A DNA stretch of 64,000 nucleotides from Dehalococcoidia bacterium (GTDB taxonomy: Bacteria > Chloroflexota > Dehalococcoidia > Bin125): the NCBI GenBank assembly GCA_022822855.1, contig JAJDYG010000012.1, positions 1 through 64,000 of the forward strand. The letters run 5' to 3'. A program made the translations under genes and the position numbers. Below are positions 8,579 through 16,155 of this stretch, piece by piece (position 1 is the first letter of the stretch; every line of letters begins with the position of its first letter). The notes beneath the pieces were generated by a model, which ran no database searches, was not told where the DNA came from, and was given only the letters and a program-made list of their open reading frames with translations.

Positions 8579-9226
8579 TTAGAGAGACTGTTCCGGGGTG
8601 AAGGTGTCAGCGGCGCGCCACATGTACCAGCTACCGACGGATCGGTAAGGCGCCCACGCCGCGCCGATCTCGAGCGCCTGCTTTGGGGTTGGTGTTTCCT
8701 CGAGTCCGTAGGCGAGATGCATGCCCTTGCGCACGCCGAGATCGCCGACGGGCAAGATGTCGGGCCTGCCGAGGTGGAACATGAGGTGCATGTGGGCGGT
8801 CCACTCGCCGATGCCCTTGACGGCGGTGAGCGCTGTGGTCACGTCCTCGTCGTTCATGCGATTGAGTCGAGAGAGCTTGAGCCGACCGTCCGAGGTGTGC
8901 AGCGCGAGGTCGCGGAAGTAGGACATCTTTTGACGGGAGATGCCGCAGGCTCGAAAGTCTTCGTCGGACGTGGCGAGGATCTGTTCGGGCGTTGGGGTGG
9001 TTTCCTCGTCGCCGTAGAAGGCGAACCACTTGCGCTGGATCGCCGATGCGGCTGCGCCGGCGAGTTGCTGGAAGAGGATGGAGCGGACGAGGGCAGACCA
9101 GGGGTCCGGTGACGGACGGGGTTCATAGGAACCGTGCTCATCGATCAGCGCGGCGAGGATTGGGTCGGCCTCGCGCAGGTGTGCGGTGGCTTTGCGGATT
9201 GAGAACTTGCGTCGCGGTGAAGGCAT
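8579..9226 (-). CDS. DNA-3-methyladenine glycosylase II-like (HhH-GPD)
   Basis: 215 residues of the HhH-GPD base-excision-repair superfamily, closest in look to AlkA/MAG1-like glycosylases. The helix-hairpin-helix is LTAVKGIGEWTAHM and the catalytic aspartate follows in PVGDLGVRKG. The N-terminal segment PWSALVRSILFQQLAG is the usual opening of the glycosylase core. There is no iron-sulfur cluster motif, as expected for the AlkA branch. It would remove alkylated bases. It is first in a run with the two dehydrogenase genes, without an evident functional link. Confidence 0.87.
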   Translation of the reverse strand: MPSPRRKFSIRKATAHLREADPILAALIDEHGSYEPRPSPDPWSALVRSILFQQLAGAAASAIQRKWFAFYGDEETTPTPEQILATSDEDFRACGISRQKMSYFRDLALHTSDGRLKLSRLNRMNDEDVTTALTAVKGIGEWTAHMHLMFHLGRPDILPVGDLGVRKGMHLAYGLEETPTPKQALEIGAAWAPYRSVGSWYMWRAADTFTPEQSL

Positions 9227-9753
9227 CTGGGGATTCTCGCCGTTCCAAGTGGTCAGGTTAGATTTTTCCGTGAGCGGGAAAAACAGACGAACTCCAGTGA
9301 AACACTGGAAATCGTGCGGTCTGGGTGGTCAAGGGTGGTTAGTTTTGGAAGGTTTTGGTCAGGCCTGGATGACCGAGTTCGTTGGGATTTGTTCTGATCT
9401 CTTCGATGCCGGGCGGCCTTTGTGCAGGAACTGCGCGTCGGTGTTGTGCGGGGCCAAATCCCTGGTTGACGAAGGCGAACCGAGAGGCGCCGACCGGAAA
9501 GGGCAAGGGGCGAGGTAGGTTGTGGAGTCTGTTCGTGAGAGAGCATATGTTCTGACGATATCAGGCCTGGCGGTCGGTCGCGACCGGCGGGAGCCCCCCT
9601 CTGCCTTCGGCATCTCCCCCCGCAGAGCGGGGGGAGAGGGGAAGTGTTTGCATGCCTCTCCTTGCGCGGGGGGAGAGGGGAAGTGTTTGCTTGCCTCTCC
9701 TTGCGCGGGGGGAGAACACGGAGCGACTACGGGCGGCTGTTCGCCGGGAATCT
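9227..9753. repeat. Intergenic repeat region
   Basis: No gene is supported here. A 7-bp inverted repeat (TTTTTCC/GGAAAAA) lies at about 9262-9282 in the 5' region of the glycosylase gene. Bases 9594-9640 are a member of the CTCTGCCTTCGGCATCTCC...GGGGGG repeat family, and 9628-9716 contains a tandem array with a 39-base period (AAGTGTTTGC at 9642 and again at 9681). Confidence 0.7.
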
Positions 9754-10395
9754 CTAACTCGCAGGAGTCTCGTCGTTCCAGCCGTTCCAGTGGAGGACCT
9801 CCTCGAGGGGCTTGCGGGTGACGGGGCCGAAGTTGGCGTTGGGGTGGCCCATGGGGATGATGGCGACTGGGGTTGCGTTGTCGGGGACGTTGAGCTCGGC
9901 CCGTAGCTCGTCCATGATCCCGTCCTGCGGGGTGGTGAGGACGGTGCCCAGACCCTCGGCGCGGGCGGCGAGCATCATGTTCTGGATGCTGGGATAGATG
10001 CTGCTGCCGGCCAGGAGTCCTTCGGGAGCGGGCGACTGCACGCGCACCAGGCAGGGGATGAGCCAGACGGGCGCGGCGGCGAAGTTGTCGAACAGGTTGA
10101 AGGCCCCGCGCATCATGCGGCGCGTGGTCGGGTCTTCGATGTCGTCAGGATTGGGCCGGTCGGCGCCGAAACGCGAGGCGAACGATTCGCGAATCGCTGC
10201 CGCCAGTCGTTCGCGGATCCCGTCGTCGGTGACGACGAGGAATCCCCAGGGCTGGGAGTTGCTGCCGCTGGGCGCCCAACATCCGGCCTGGATGATTCGC
10301 TCGATGACTTCTCGGTCGACGGGCTCATCGGTCCAGCGGCGGATGGCGCGCTGGGTCTGCATGACTTCGTAGATGTCGGTGGTCTGGTTGCTCAT
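9754..10395 (-). CDS. Nitroreductase-family flavoprotein
   Basis: 213 residues of the FMN-dependent nitroreductase family: RAIRRWTDEPVD near the N-terminus binds FMN phosphate, WAPSGSNSQPWGF is the second flavin motif, and AEGLGTVLTT and NVPDNATPVAIIPMGHP close the fold. Family members reduce nitro groups, quinones or enoates with NAD(P)H; the substrate cannot be read. The ATG at 10395 overlaps the upstream stop in ATGA, so it is the last gene of the eight-gene operon beginning at 17346. Confidence 0.88.
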   Translation of the reverse strand: MSNQTTDIYEVMQTQRAIRRWTDEPVDREVIERIIQAGCWAPSGSNSQPWGFLVVTDDGIRERLAAAIRESFASRFGADRPNPDDIEDPTTRRMMRGAFNLFDNFAAAPVWLIPCLVRVQSPAPEGLLAGSSIYPSIQNMMLAARAEGLGTVLTTPQDGIMDELRAELNVPDNATPVAIIPMGHPNANFGPVTRKPLEEVLHWNGWNDETPAS

Positions 10396-11828
10396 GGTTG
10401 CGCTCTCTCTGTGCGTCGAGTGTTCCAGGTGAGGAGTCGTTTCATCGCTCGGGCGGCGTCGCGAATGTTGTAGTAGAGCGGCAGTCCAGCGTCGGAGATC
10501 ATGCGCGCCAACTGCGCGTTGGAATCGCCGTGGCGATGGTTGAAGTTGATCGGCACGACCATCGAGATGGCCATGCCGTGCCGCTCGCGGGCCTCGGCGA
10601 TCTCGGCGATCATCCTGCGCCTATTCTCGATCTGGTCGTCGCCGAAGAAGCCAACACCCCAGTTCATTCCGGTTTGAACGATGATCGCGTCGATAGCGGG
10701 ATCTTCGGCGACCGCCTGGATGGTCGGCCGGATTCTCTCGCCGTCCCAGAGCGACATGGTGTCGACGGGATTGCGGATGCCGGTTCCGGCGACCGGGGTG
10801 ACATCCGCCAGGCGCTGAAGCGTGTGGTCGGCGAGCGGGGGAAGCTGGAGTCCCTCTCGCTCGACATCGTCGGCGCCCTGAACAGAGATGCCGCCTCCGC
10901 CGACGACCAGTCCGATCCTGGGTCCGGCCGGGACTGCGCCGAATCGCCAGCCGACGAGGAGATCGACCATTTCCTGCATGTTGTGGACAAGGACGGCGTT
11001 GGTCTGTCGAGCGGCGGCGGCCCAGATCTGGCCAGAGCCGGCGAGGGACGCGGTGTGGGATTGCGTGGCTCGGCCGCCGGATGGCAGGAGGCCGCCCTTG
11101 AGCAAGCCGACGGGCTTAGTTCGCGCGGCGCTGCGCAGCGAGCGGAAGAAGTCTCGCGCGTCGGGCATGCCCTCGATGTATGCGCCGATGATGTCGGTGT
11201 TTGGATCGTGCTCGGCGTAGTCGAGCAGTTCGGCGGCGGATACGTCGATGGCATTGCCGAACGAAACGACCTTGGAGAAGCGGAGCCCGCGCAGCGCGCC
11301 GTTGTAGGCGGCGTCGCTGGCGTTCGTGCCGGACTGGGAGAAGAAAGCGACGGGACCGGAGTCGGTCGGTAGCTGCTGCGTGAATGAGACCTTGCCGTCG
11401 GGCACGTAGAGGCCCATGCAGTTGGGGCCGATCAGTCGGATGCCGAGTTCGTTGGCCCGCGACTTGAGCTGGTGTTGGAGCTCGAGTCGATCGGCGATGC
11501 CGGTCTCAGCGAAACCGGCGGTGAAGAGATGAATCGAGCGGACGCCCTTGGCCGAGGCATCCTCCAGCATGTCGAGGACATACGCGGCGGGTATGGCGCT
11601 GATCACGTGGTCGACAGGGCCGGGGATGTCGGTGAGGCGGGCGTAGGCAGGCAGTCCGTCGATCTCGTCGGCCCTGGGGTTGACGGGATAGATGTTGGGT
11701 TGTCCGGCGTCCTTGAGCGACTGGAGCCAGCCGCCGGGTCCGCGAGCGCCTCCGCTGCCCCGGGAGGCCCCGACGACGGCGACGCCTCGGGGGAAGAAGA
11801 TGGGGTCGAGGGGGTGAGGATGGGTCAC
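10392..11828 (-). CDS. CoA-binding/ligase protein, ADP-forming acyl-CoA synthetase alpha-like
   Basis: 478 residues resembling the alpha subunit of ADP-forming acetyl-CoA synthetase and succinyl-CoA ligase. The first 130 residues form a CoA-binding Rossmann domain (GVAVVGASRGSGG, then LIGPNCMG), followed by two flavodoxin-like CoA-ligase domains. SQSGTNA and the phosphohistidine motif SHTASLAG are present. The usual ATP-grasp beta subunit is missing from the gene and from the window, so a partner must be supplied elsewhere or the protein acts differently. It overlaps the nitroreductase gene and starts 27 bases after the DUF3105 lipoprotein gene. Confidence 0.85.
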   Translation of the reverse strand: MTHPHPLDPIFFPRGVAVVGASRGSGGARGPGGWLQSLKDAGQPNIYPVNPRADEIDGLPAYARLTDIPGPVDHVISAIPAAYVLDMLEDASAKGVRSIHLFTAGFAETGIADRLELQHQLKSRANELGIRLIGPNCMGLYVPDGKVSFTQQLPTDSGPVAFFSQSGTNASDAAYNGALRGLRFSKVVSFGNAIDVSAAELLDYAEHDPNTDIIGAYIEGMPDARDFFRSLRSAARTKPVGLLKGGLLPSGGRATQSHTASLAGSGQIWAAAARQTNAVLVHNMQEMVDLLVGWRFGAVPAGPRIGLVVGGGGISVQGADDVEREGLQLPPLADHTLQRLADVTPVAGTGIRNPVDTMSLWDGERIRPTIQAVAEDPAIDAIIVQTGMNWGVGFFGDDQIENRRRMIAEIAEARERHGMAISMVVPINFNHRHGDSNAQLARMISDAGLPLYYNIRDAARAMKRLLTWNTRRTERAQP

Positions 11829-11855
11829 GGTTGAGAGTGTACGCGGTGATCGGCC

Positions 11856-12428
11856 TCAGCCCGCTGTGGGACAGCCGCCGGCGGCCAGAGGTTCGGGGGC
11901 TTCGTCGTGGAACTCGTCGAAGAACTGATCGATTGCGCGTTCCTCGACGTCTTCGAGCGGCAGCCGGACTCCCCAGGCGATGAGCATGATTGGCGCGTCG
12001 AGTCCGCCATAGGGCGCCTGGATCACGTAATCGCCGTCTTCGAAGTGTCTGGCGGTGATCTCGGTGAGCTGTTGCTTTTCGCCGTCGCTGATGTGTTCCG
12101 GCGAATACCAGATGACGACCGCGCCGTGCTCCATGGCGTGAACCACCATCTCGAATGTTGGGGTCGCCTCGTAGGCGCCGCAGGGCTGGGGGATCGGCGA
12201 ATGCTCTTCGCCGTAGGGAGGGAACACGGTGTAGTCGGCGGTCTGGCCGGCGATGAGGTGGATCTGTTGACTTGTCGTGTGTTCGTTGTCGTAGATCTCG
12301 ATCTCGGGACGGTCGGTGATGTCAACGTATGCCGGACCATCTCCGGAGTCGTCGCCGCAGGCGGAGAGCGCGAGCACTGCGATCATCAGCGCGCCGGACA
12401 CCAGGAGCAGATGCCGAAGCCGTCTCAT
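11856..12428 (-). CDS. DUF3105 lipoprotein
   Basis: 190 residues with a lipoprotein signal (MRRLRHLLLVSGALMIAVLA, lipobox LSAC, lipidated C near residue 24). The mature part resembles DUF3105: HAMEHGAVVIWYSPE followed by a predicted alpha/beta region and APYGGLDAPIMLIAWG. It would be anchored outside the cytoplasmic membrane. It overlaps the preceding gene, a second DUF3105 protein, by four bases. Function is unknown for the family. A redox, metal or envelope role is possible but not shown. Confidence 0.75.
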   Translation of the reverse strand: MRRLRHLLLVSGALMIAVLALSACGDDSGDGPAYVDITDRPEIEIYDNEHTTSQQIHLIAGQTADYTVFPPYGEEHSPIPQPCGAYEATPTFEMVVHAMEHGAVVIWYSPEHISDGEKQQLTEITARHFEDGDYVIQAPYGGLDAPIMLIAWGVRLPLEDVEERAIDQFFDEFHDEAPEPLAAGGCPTAG

Positions 12429-13222
12429 TCGGTCGATGTTCCTGCCGAGATCGTGGAGTCGCCGCGTTCCAGCCGATAGCGGTCGTAGTAGCCCTCGGGC
12501 GCGTTCTGGAGGAAGGCGGTGAGCTGGTCGTTGCCGTCGGCGTCCCAGTCGTTGATCGGCAGCAGGTGTCGCCAGGCAGCCGCGACGATCGTGGCGCCGT
12601 CGTGATCGTCGGCGAGACCCTCGATGGGAACCACCGCGAGCCGCTCGCGGAACTGGCGCAGGCTTTGCATCGCGCCGAGCAGGTCACTCGGGTCTTCGGT
12701 GTCCGAGTAGAACTCCGGGTCGTAGTAGATGACCACGCCTCCGCGCTCGAGCAAGGGCAGCATGTCGGCGGGATCGGGGATGAACTCGTTGTCGGGCAGG
12801 TAGACGTCGGCGTCTGGAGCCTCGATTGGTTGCGGTCCGGAAGTTGGCGGTGAGGAGTTGTAGGCGTCGAAGGTCTCGCCTTCGGCCAAGTGCCGGCGGC
12901 CCTGATCGGGGTACGTTTGCACGCCCTGCACGTCAACCACGTCATTGGGCGGGAAGATGAGCTGCATGGCGAAGACGGCGATCATGGCGACCATCAGGCC
13001 GCCCAGCAGAGCGACCGTCATTCGCGGCATGCCGAAGATGGTGGAACGTCGCTGGGGTTGGTCCGCGCTGCCGCCGGACCGCTTGCCGCCGCCCCGGCCG
13101 CGGTCGGTCGACTGGGCCTCTGACTGATCGCCGGAGCGCCGACCGACTTCCGACTCTCCGGCTTCTCCAGTTGGTCTCGCCGGTCGGCGTCGACGGCGGC
13201 GTCTGGCCGGTTGATTGCTCAT
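12425..13222 (-). CDS. Membrane-anchored DUF3105-like protein
   Basis: 265 residues. About 60 basic residues (RRRRRRRPARP and similar) are followed by one membrane helix (about 70-90) and an extracytoplasmic domain with YNSSPPTSGPQP and LLERGGVVIYYDPE, matching the lipoprotein encoded next door and DUF3105 proteins in general. It overlaps the upstream CoA-transferase stop by four bases and the downstream lipoprotein start by four bases. The close coupling of two exported DUF3105 proteins to acyl-CoA genes is unusual; function unknown. Confidence 0.72.
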   Translation of the reverse strand: MSNQPARRRRRRRPARPTGEAGESEVGRRSGDQSEAQSTDRGRGGGKRSGGSADQPQRRSTIFGMPRMTVALLGGLMVAMIAVFAMQLIFPPNDVVDVQGVQTYPDQGRRHLAEGETFDAYNSSPPTSGPQPIEAPDADVYLPDNEFIPDPADMLPLLERGGVVIYYDPEFYSDTEDPSDLLGAMQSLRQFRERLAVVPIEGLADDHDGATIVAAAWRHLLPINDWDADGNDQLTAFLQNAPEGYYDRYRLERGDSTISAGTSTE

Positions 13223-14460
13223 CGTGCGACTCCAGCGGCGATCAGAGCGCCGACTTCCGACTGACTGAGGCCGAGCTGGCCGCAGAGGATCTCGGAGGTG
13301 TGCTCGCCGAGCAGCGGGGCGCGGCGTCCGTGCGTCCAGGGCGTTTCGCTGAGGATGTAGGGCGCTCCAGGGAAGGTCACGGATCGGTTTCGTTCCTCAT
13401 GCTCGACATCGACGAAGAAGCCTCGGGCGTGCCAGTGTTCATCGCCGAGGCACTCGTCGGGCGTGCGAATGATGCTCCAGGCTGCGCCTGCTGCCTGTGC
13501 GCCAGCGTATATCTCTTCCGCCTCGTGCGCGGCGATGAACTCGGCGATGTCGGCGAGCATGACGGCGACGCTGGGTTGCTGCAGTCCGAGTTGGCGCTTG
13601 CGGCCGTCGAGCAGTTCGAAGTCGGAGAGATTCTCGCCCATCCCGTGTTCCTGGATGAAGGAGACGAGGGCGAGCCAACTTGCCTCGGAGCGCGGCATGC
13701 CGAAGATGTTGATCAGGCGTCCGTCGGCGGTGGGATATTGCCAGGGCTCGGTCGGTTGCGGTCCGGCGTGTCGGCCGGCCTGGCGGATCAGCGGATGCTG
13801 CTCGTAGAGCGCCCAGGGCGCGGAGGATTCGATGGTGAAGCCCATGCACTCGTGCATGGCGATGTCGATGTGCTGTCCGAGCCCGCTCTCCTGTCGCTCG
13901 TAGAGGGCGGTGCAGGCGGCGGTCGCGGCGAAGTAGCCGCTGATGTGTCCGGCGTGGTGCTCGGTCGGACGGATCGGCGGCGTGCCGGGAAGGTTGTCGT
14001 AACCGCAACTGCCCATCGGTCCGCCGAGCGCAAGTCCGACCGCGTCGGACCAGGCGTAGTCTCGCCAGGGACCTGTTTGGCCGAATGGCGTGAGGCTGAG
14101 CACGACGAGTTCGGCGTAGTAGTCCGCGAGGGCTTGCGGATCGAACGGGCGATTGCGTCCCGGTTGGTAGGTTTCCAGGACCAGATCCGCATCAGAGGCG
14201 AGTTCCAGGAAGAGTTCAATGCCGTCGGAACTGTGCAGATCGAGCGCCAGTGATCGCTTGCCGGCGGCGTAGTGCCACCAGTAGAGGCTGCGTTCGGGGC
14301 CGGGCTGATCGTCGAGGAATGGTCCGTAGGTGCGGCCGACATCGCCGCTGGGCGGTTCGATCTTGATCACGTCCGCGCCCAGGCCAGCCAGCAGCTTGCC
14401 GGAGAAGTGGCCCTTCGGGTCGGAGCAGTCGAGCACACGGATGCCTTCGAGCGCTCCCAT
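13219..14460 (-). CDS. CaiB/BaiF-type (class III) CoA-transferase
   Basis: 413 residues starting MGALEGIRVLDCSDPKGHFS. Class III CoA-transferases move CoA between carboxylic acids through an aspartyl-CoA intermediate; the candidate catalytic aspartate is in GQHIDIAMHE. GKLLAGLGADVIKIEPPSGD is the family opening. A longer frame continues to 14898, but the conserved start and two-base spacing to the upstream stop favour 14460. The adjacent upstream gene is a paralog; the pair may make a heterodimer or act on two acids of one pathway. Confidence 0.88.
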   Translation of the reverse strand: MGALEGIRVLDCSDPKGHFSGKLLAGLGADVIKIEPPSGDVGRTYGPFLDDQPGPERSLYWWHYAAGKRSLALDLHSSDGIELFLELASDADLVLETYQPGRNRPFDPQALADYYAELVVLSLTPFGQTGPWRDYAWSDAVGLALGGPMGSCGYDNLPGTPPIRPTEHHAGHISGYFAATAACTALYERQESGLGQHIDIAMHECMGFTIESSAPWALYEQHPLIRQAGRHAGPQPTEPWQYPTADGRLINIFGMPRSEASWLALVSFIQEHGMGENLSDFELLDGRKRQLGLQQPSVAVMLADIAEFIAAHEAEEIYAGAQAAGAAWSIIRTPDECLGDEHWHARGFFVDVEHEERNRSVTFPGAPYILSETPWTHGRRAPLLGEHTSEILCGQLGLSQSEVGALIAAGVAR

Positions 14461-14462
14461 GG

Positions 14463-15719
14463 CTAGCCCATCGCGCCGTTCATCTGCAGCTCGGCGATGC
14501 GCTCGTCGCTGAGGCCGAGCAGTTCGCTGAAGACGTACTGGTTGGCTTCGCCGAGCGGCGGGCCCGGGCGATCGCGGTGGGCGGGAGTTCGCGAGAACCT
14601 GATCTGCAGGCCGTCGGTGAGGTGCTCGCCAATCACCGGGTGGTCGCGGGTGACCGTCCACTCTCTGGCCTTCATTTGCGGGTCGTTGAGGACGAGATCG
14701 ACGCCGTTCTGGACGACGCCGGCGGGGACATCGGCGGCTTGCAGGCGCTGCATCAATGCGCGGCCGTCCTGGCCGGCGGTCCAGGAGCCGATCTGTTCGT
14801 CGAGTTCGTCCTGATGTCGCAGCCTGGCGGGCAAGGTGGCGAAACGCCTGTCGGTGCGCCAGTGCGGGTGGTCGCTCGCGTCGCAGAAGGCCTCCCACTC
14901 AGCGTCGGAGGTGCAGGTGATCATGATCCAGTTGTCGTCGCCGGCGGTGGGGTAGGTGTTGTGCGGCGCGGCCTGCGGCCAGACGGCGCGATTGCCCGGC
15001 GGATTGCCGGTCTCGCGATACCGTCGTCCGTTGACGGTGTAGTCGAGGGTGGCCGGGCCGGTCAGGGCCATGCCGGTCTCGACCTGGGAGAGGTCGATCC
15101 ACTGCCCCTGCCCGGTTTCGCGGCGATGCTTGAGCGCTGCGGTGATCGCGGCCGCGGCGGTGAAGCCGGCCATGTGATCGAGATAGGAGTAGCCCCAGCC
15201 GGCCGGCTCGGGCGCTTCGGGCAAGCCAGACATGGCGGTCAGACCGCTCAGCGCCTGGGCCGTCGGCCCCCAGGTGGAAAAGTCGCGCTGCGGACCCGAA
15301 TGTCCGAAGCCTGACAGAGAGACGTAGATGATCTGTGGGTTTTCGGCGCGCTGCTCTTCGAAGCTGAGTCCCCAGTTCTCGAGGATTCGGGAGGAATAGT
15401 TTTCGACTACGACGTCGGAGACTCGGATCAGTCGCTTGATCAGGTCGAGTCCGTCGGGGTGCCTCGCGTTGACGGTGATCGAGCGCTTGTTGCGGTCGAG
15501 CCAGTTGAACATAGCGCCAGAGTCGGGCGGGTCGAAGCCGTTGGGGTGGGGACGACCGAAGCGGATCGAATCCAGGGTTTGCTCATTCTCGACGCGGATC
15601 ACTTCCGCGCCGAGATCGCCGAGCAGTCGGGTGCAGGTCGGACCAGCGACGATCCAGGTGAAGTCGAGGACTCGGACGCCGTCAAGCGGCGGTCTGGTGT
15701 TCGGTTCGCTCTCGGTCAT
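14463..15719 (-). CDS. CaiB/BaiF-type (class III) CoA-transferase, paralog
   Basis: 418 residues. The opening LDGVRVLDFTWIVAGPTCTR and LLGDLGAEVIRVE are typical of the family, and the candidate catalytic aspartate lies in GQWIDLSQVETGM. It lies two bases from the downstream paralog and 14 bases after the DUF35 gene. The family uses formyl-CoA, succinyl-CoA and similar donors; the donor and acceptor here cannot be read. Confidence 0.89.
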   Translation of the reverse strand: MTESEPNTRPPLDGVRVLDFTWIVAGPTCTRLLGDLGAEVIRVENEQTLDSIRFGRPHPNGFDPPDSGAMFNWLDRNKRSITVNARHPDGLDLIKRLIRVSDVVVENYSSRILENWGLSFEEQRAENPQIIYVSLSGFGHSGPQRDFSTWGPTAQALSGLTAMSGLPEAPEPAGWGYSYLDHMAGFTAAAAITAALKHRRETGQGQWIDLSQVETGMALTGPATLDYTVNGRRYRETGNPPGNRAVWPQAAPHNTYPTAGDDNWIMITCTSDAEWEAFCDASDHPHWRTDRRFATLPARLRHQDELDEQIGSWTAGQDGRALMQRLQAADVPAGVVQNGVDLVLNDPQMKAREWTVTRDHPVIGEHLTDGLQIRFSRTPAHRDRPGPPLGEANQYVFSELLGLSDERIAELQMNGAMG

Positions 15720-15733
15720 CGAATGAGGTGCGC

Positions 15734-16138
15734 TCAGGCCGGTTCGAACTTGGGCAGCGTGAACTCATCGGTCACGTCGTCGAAGGCCACCTTCACTCGT
15801 AGGCCCACGTGGACCTCCTCAACCGGCACGTTGACCAAGTTGGTGTGCATCCGCGGACCTTCATCGAGCTGCACGACTGCGAGCGTGTAGGGGATCTCAG
15901 CCTTCCAGGACGGGTGATAGAGCTGGTGCATGCGCACCCAGGTGTACACCTCACCGTTGCCGGCGGACTCGCGCCATTCCCAGTCGGTCGACCAGTCCTT
16001 GTAGCAGCGGTCGCTGTACGGGTACTGGTAATGATCGGCCGAAGGGAAGTATTGGAGCAGCAGCTTGTGGTCCTTGAGACCGTCGAAGAACGGCTGCGTG
16101 TTCTCGTCTGGGCTGGGAAGCGGCTTGTCGTAGGCCAT
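15734..16138 (-). CDS. DUF35-type OB-fold protein with degenerate zinc ribbon
   Basis: 134 residues. The C-terminal OB-fold part reads GNGEVYTWVRMHQLYHP, PYTLAVVQLDEGPRM and VEEVHVGLRVKV, as in acyl-CoA-associated DUF35 proteins. In the place of the usual four-cysteine ribbon only C45 (SDRCYKDW) remains. DUF35 proteins commonly partner thiolase-fold enzymes (for example ChsH2 with Ltp2 in steroid side-chain cleavage), and here the thiolase gene ends 17 bases upstream. A protein-partner role is therefore likely, with zinc binding doubtful. Confidence 0.82.
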   Translation of the reverse strand: MAYDKPLPSPDENTQPFFDGLKDHKLLLQYFPSADHYQYPYSDRCYKDWSTDWEWRESAGNGEVYTWVRMHQLYHPSWKAEIPYTLAVVQLDEGPRMHTNLVNVPVEEVHVGLRVKVAFDDVTDEFTLPKFEPA

Positions 16139-16155
16139 TGGCAGAGCGTCGTTTC

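Noticed and set aside
9290..9315. CCAGTGAAACACTGGAAATC resembling bases at about 36263-36282
   Set aside because: A 16-base identity is expected by chance about once in a window this size, and flanks do not align.
9253..9613. Remnant of the helix-turn-helix gene family
   Set aside because: A DPDR-like peptide resemblance on the minus strand was not supported at nucleotide level.
14461..14898. N-terminal extension of the 413-residue CoA-transferase
   Set aside because: It overlaps the upstream paralog entirely and is Arg/Pro-rich; the family start and two-base spacing support 14460.
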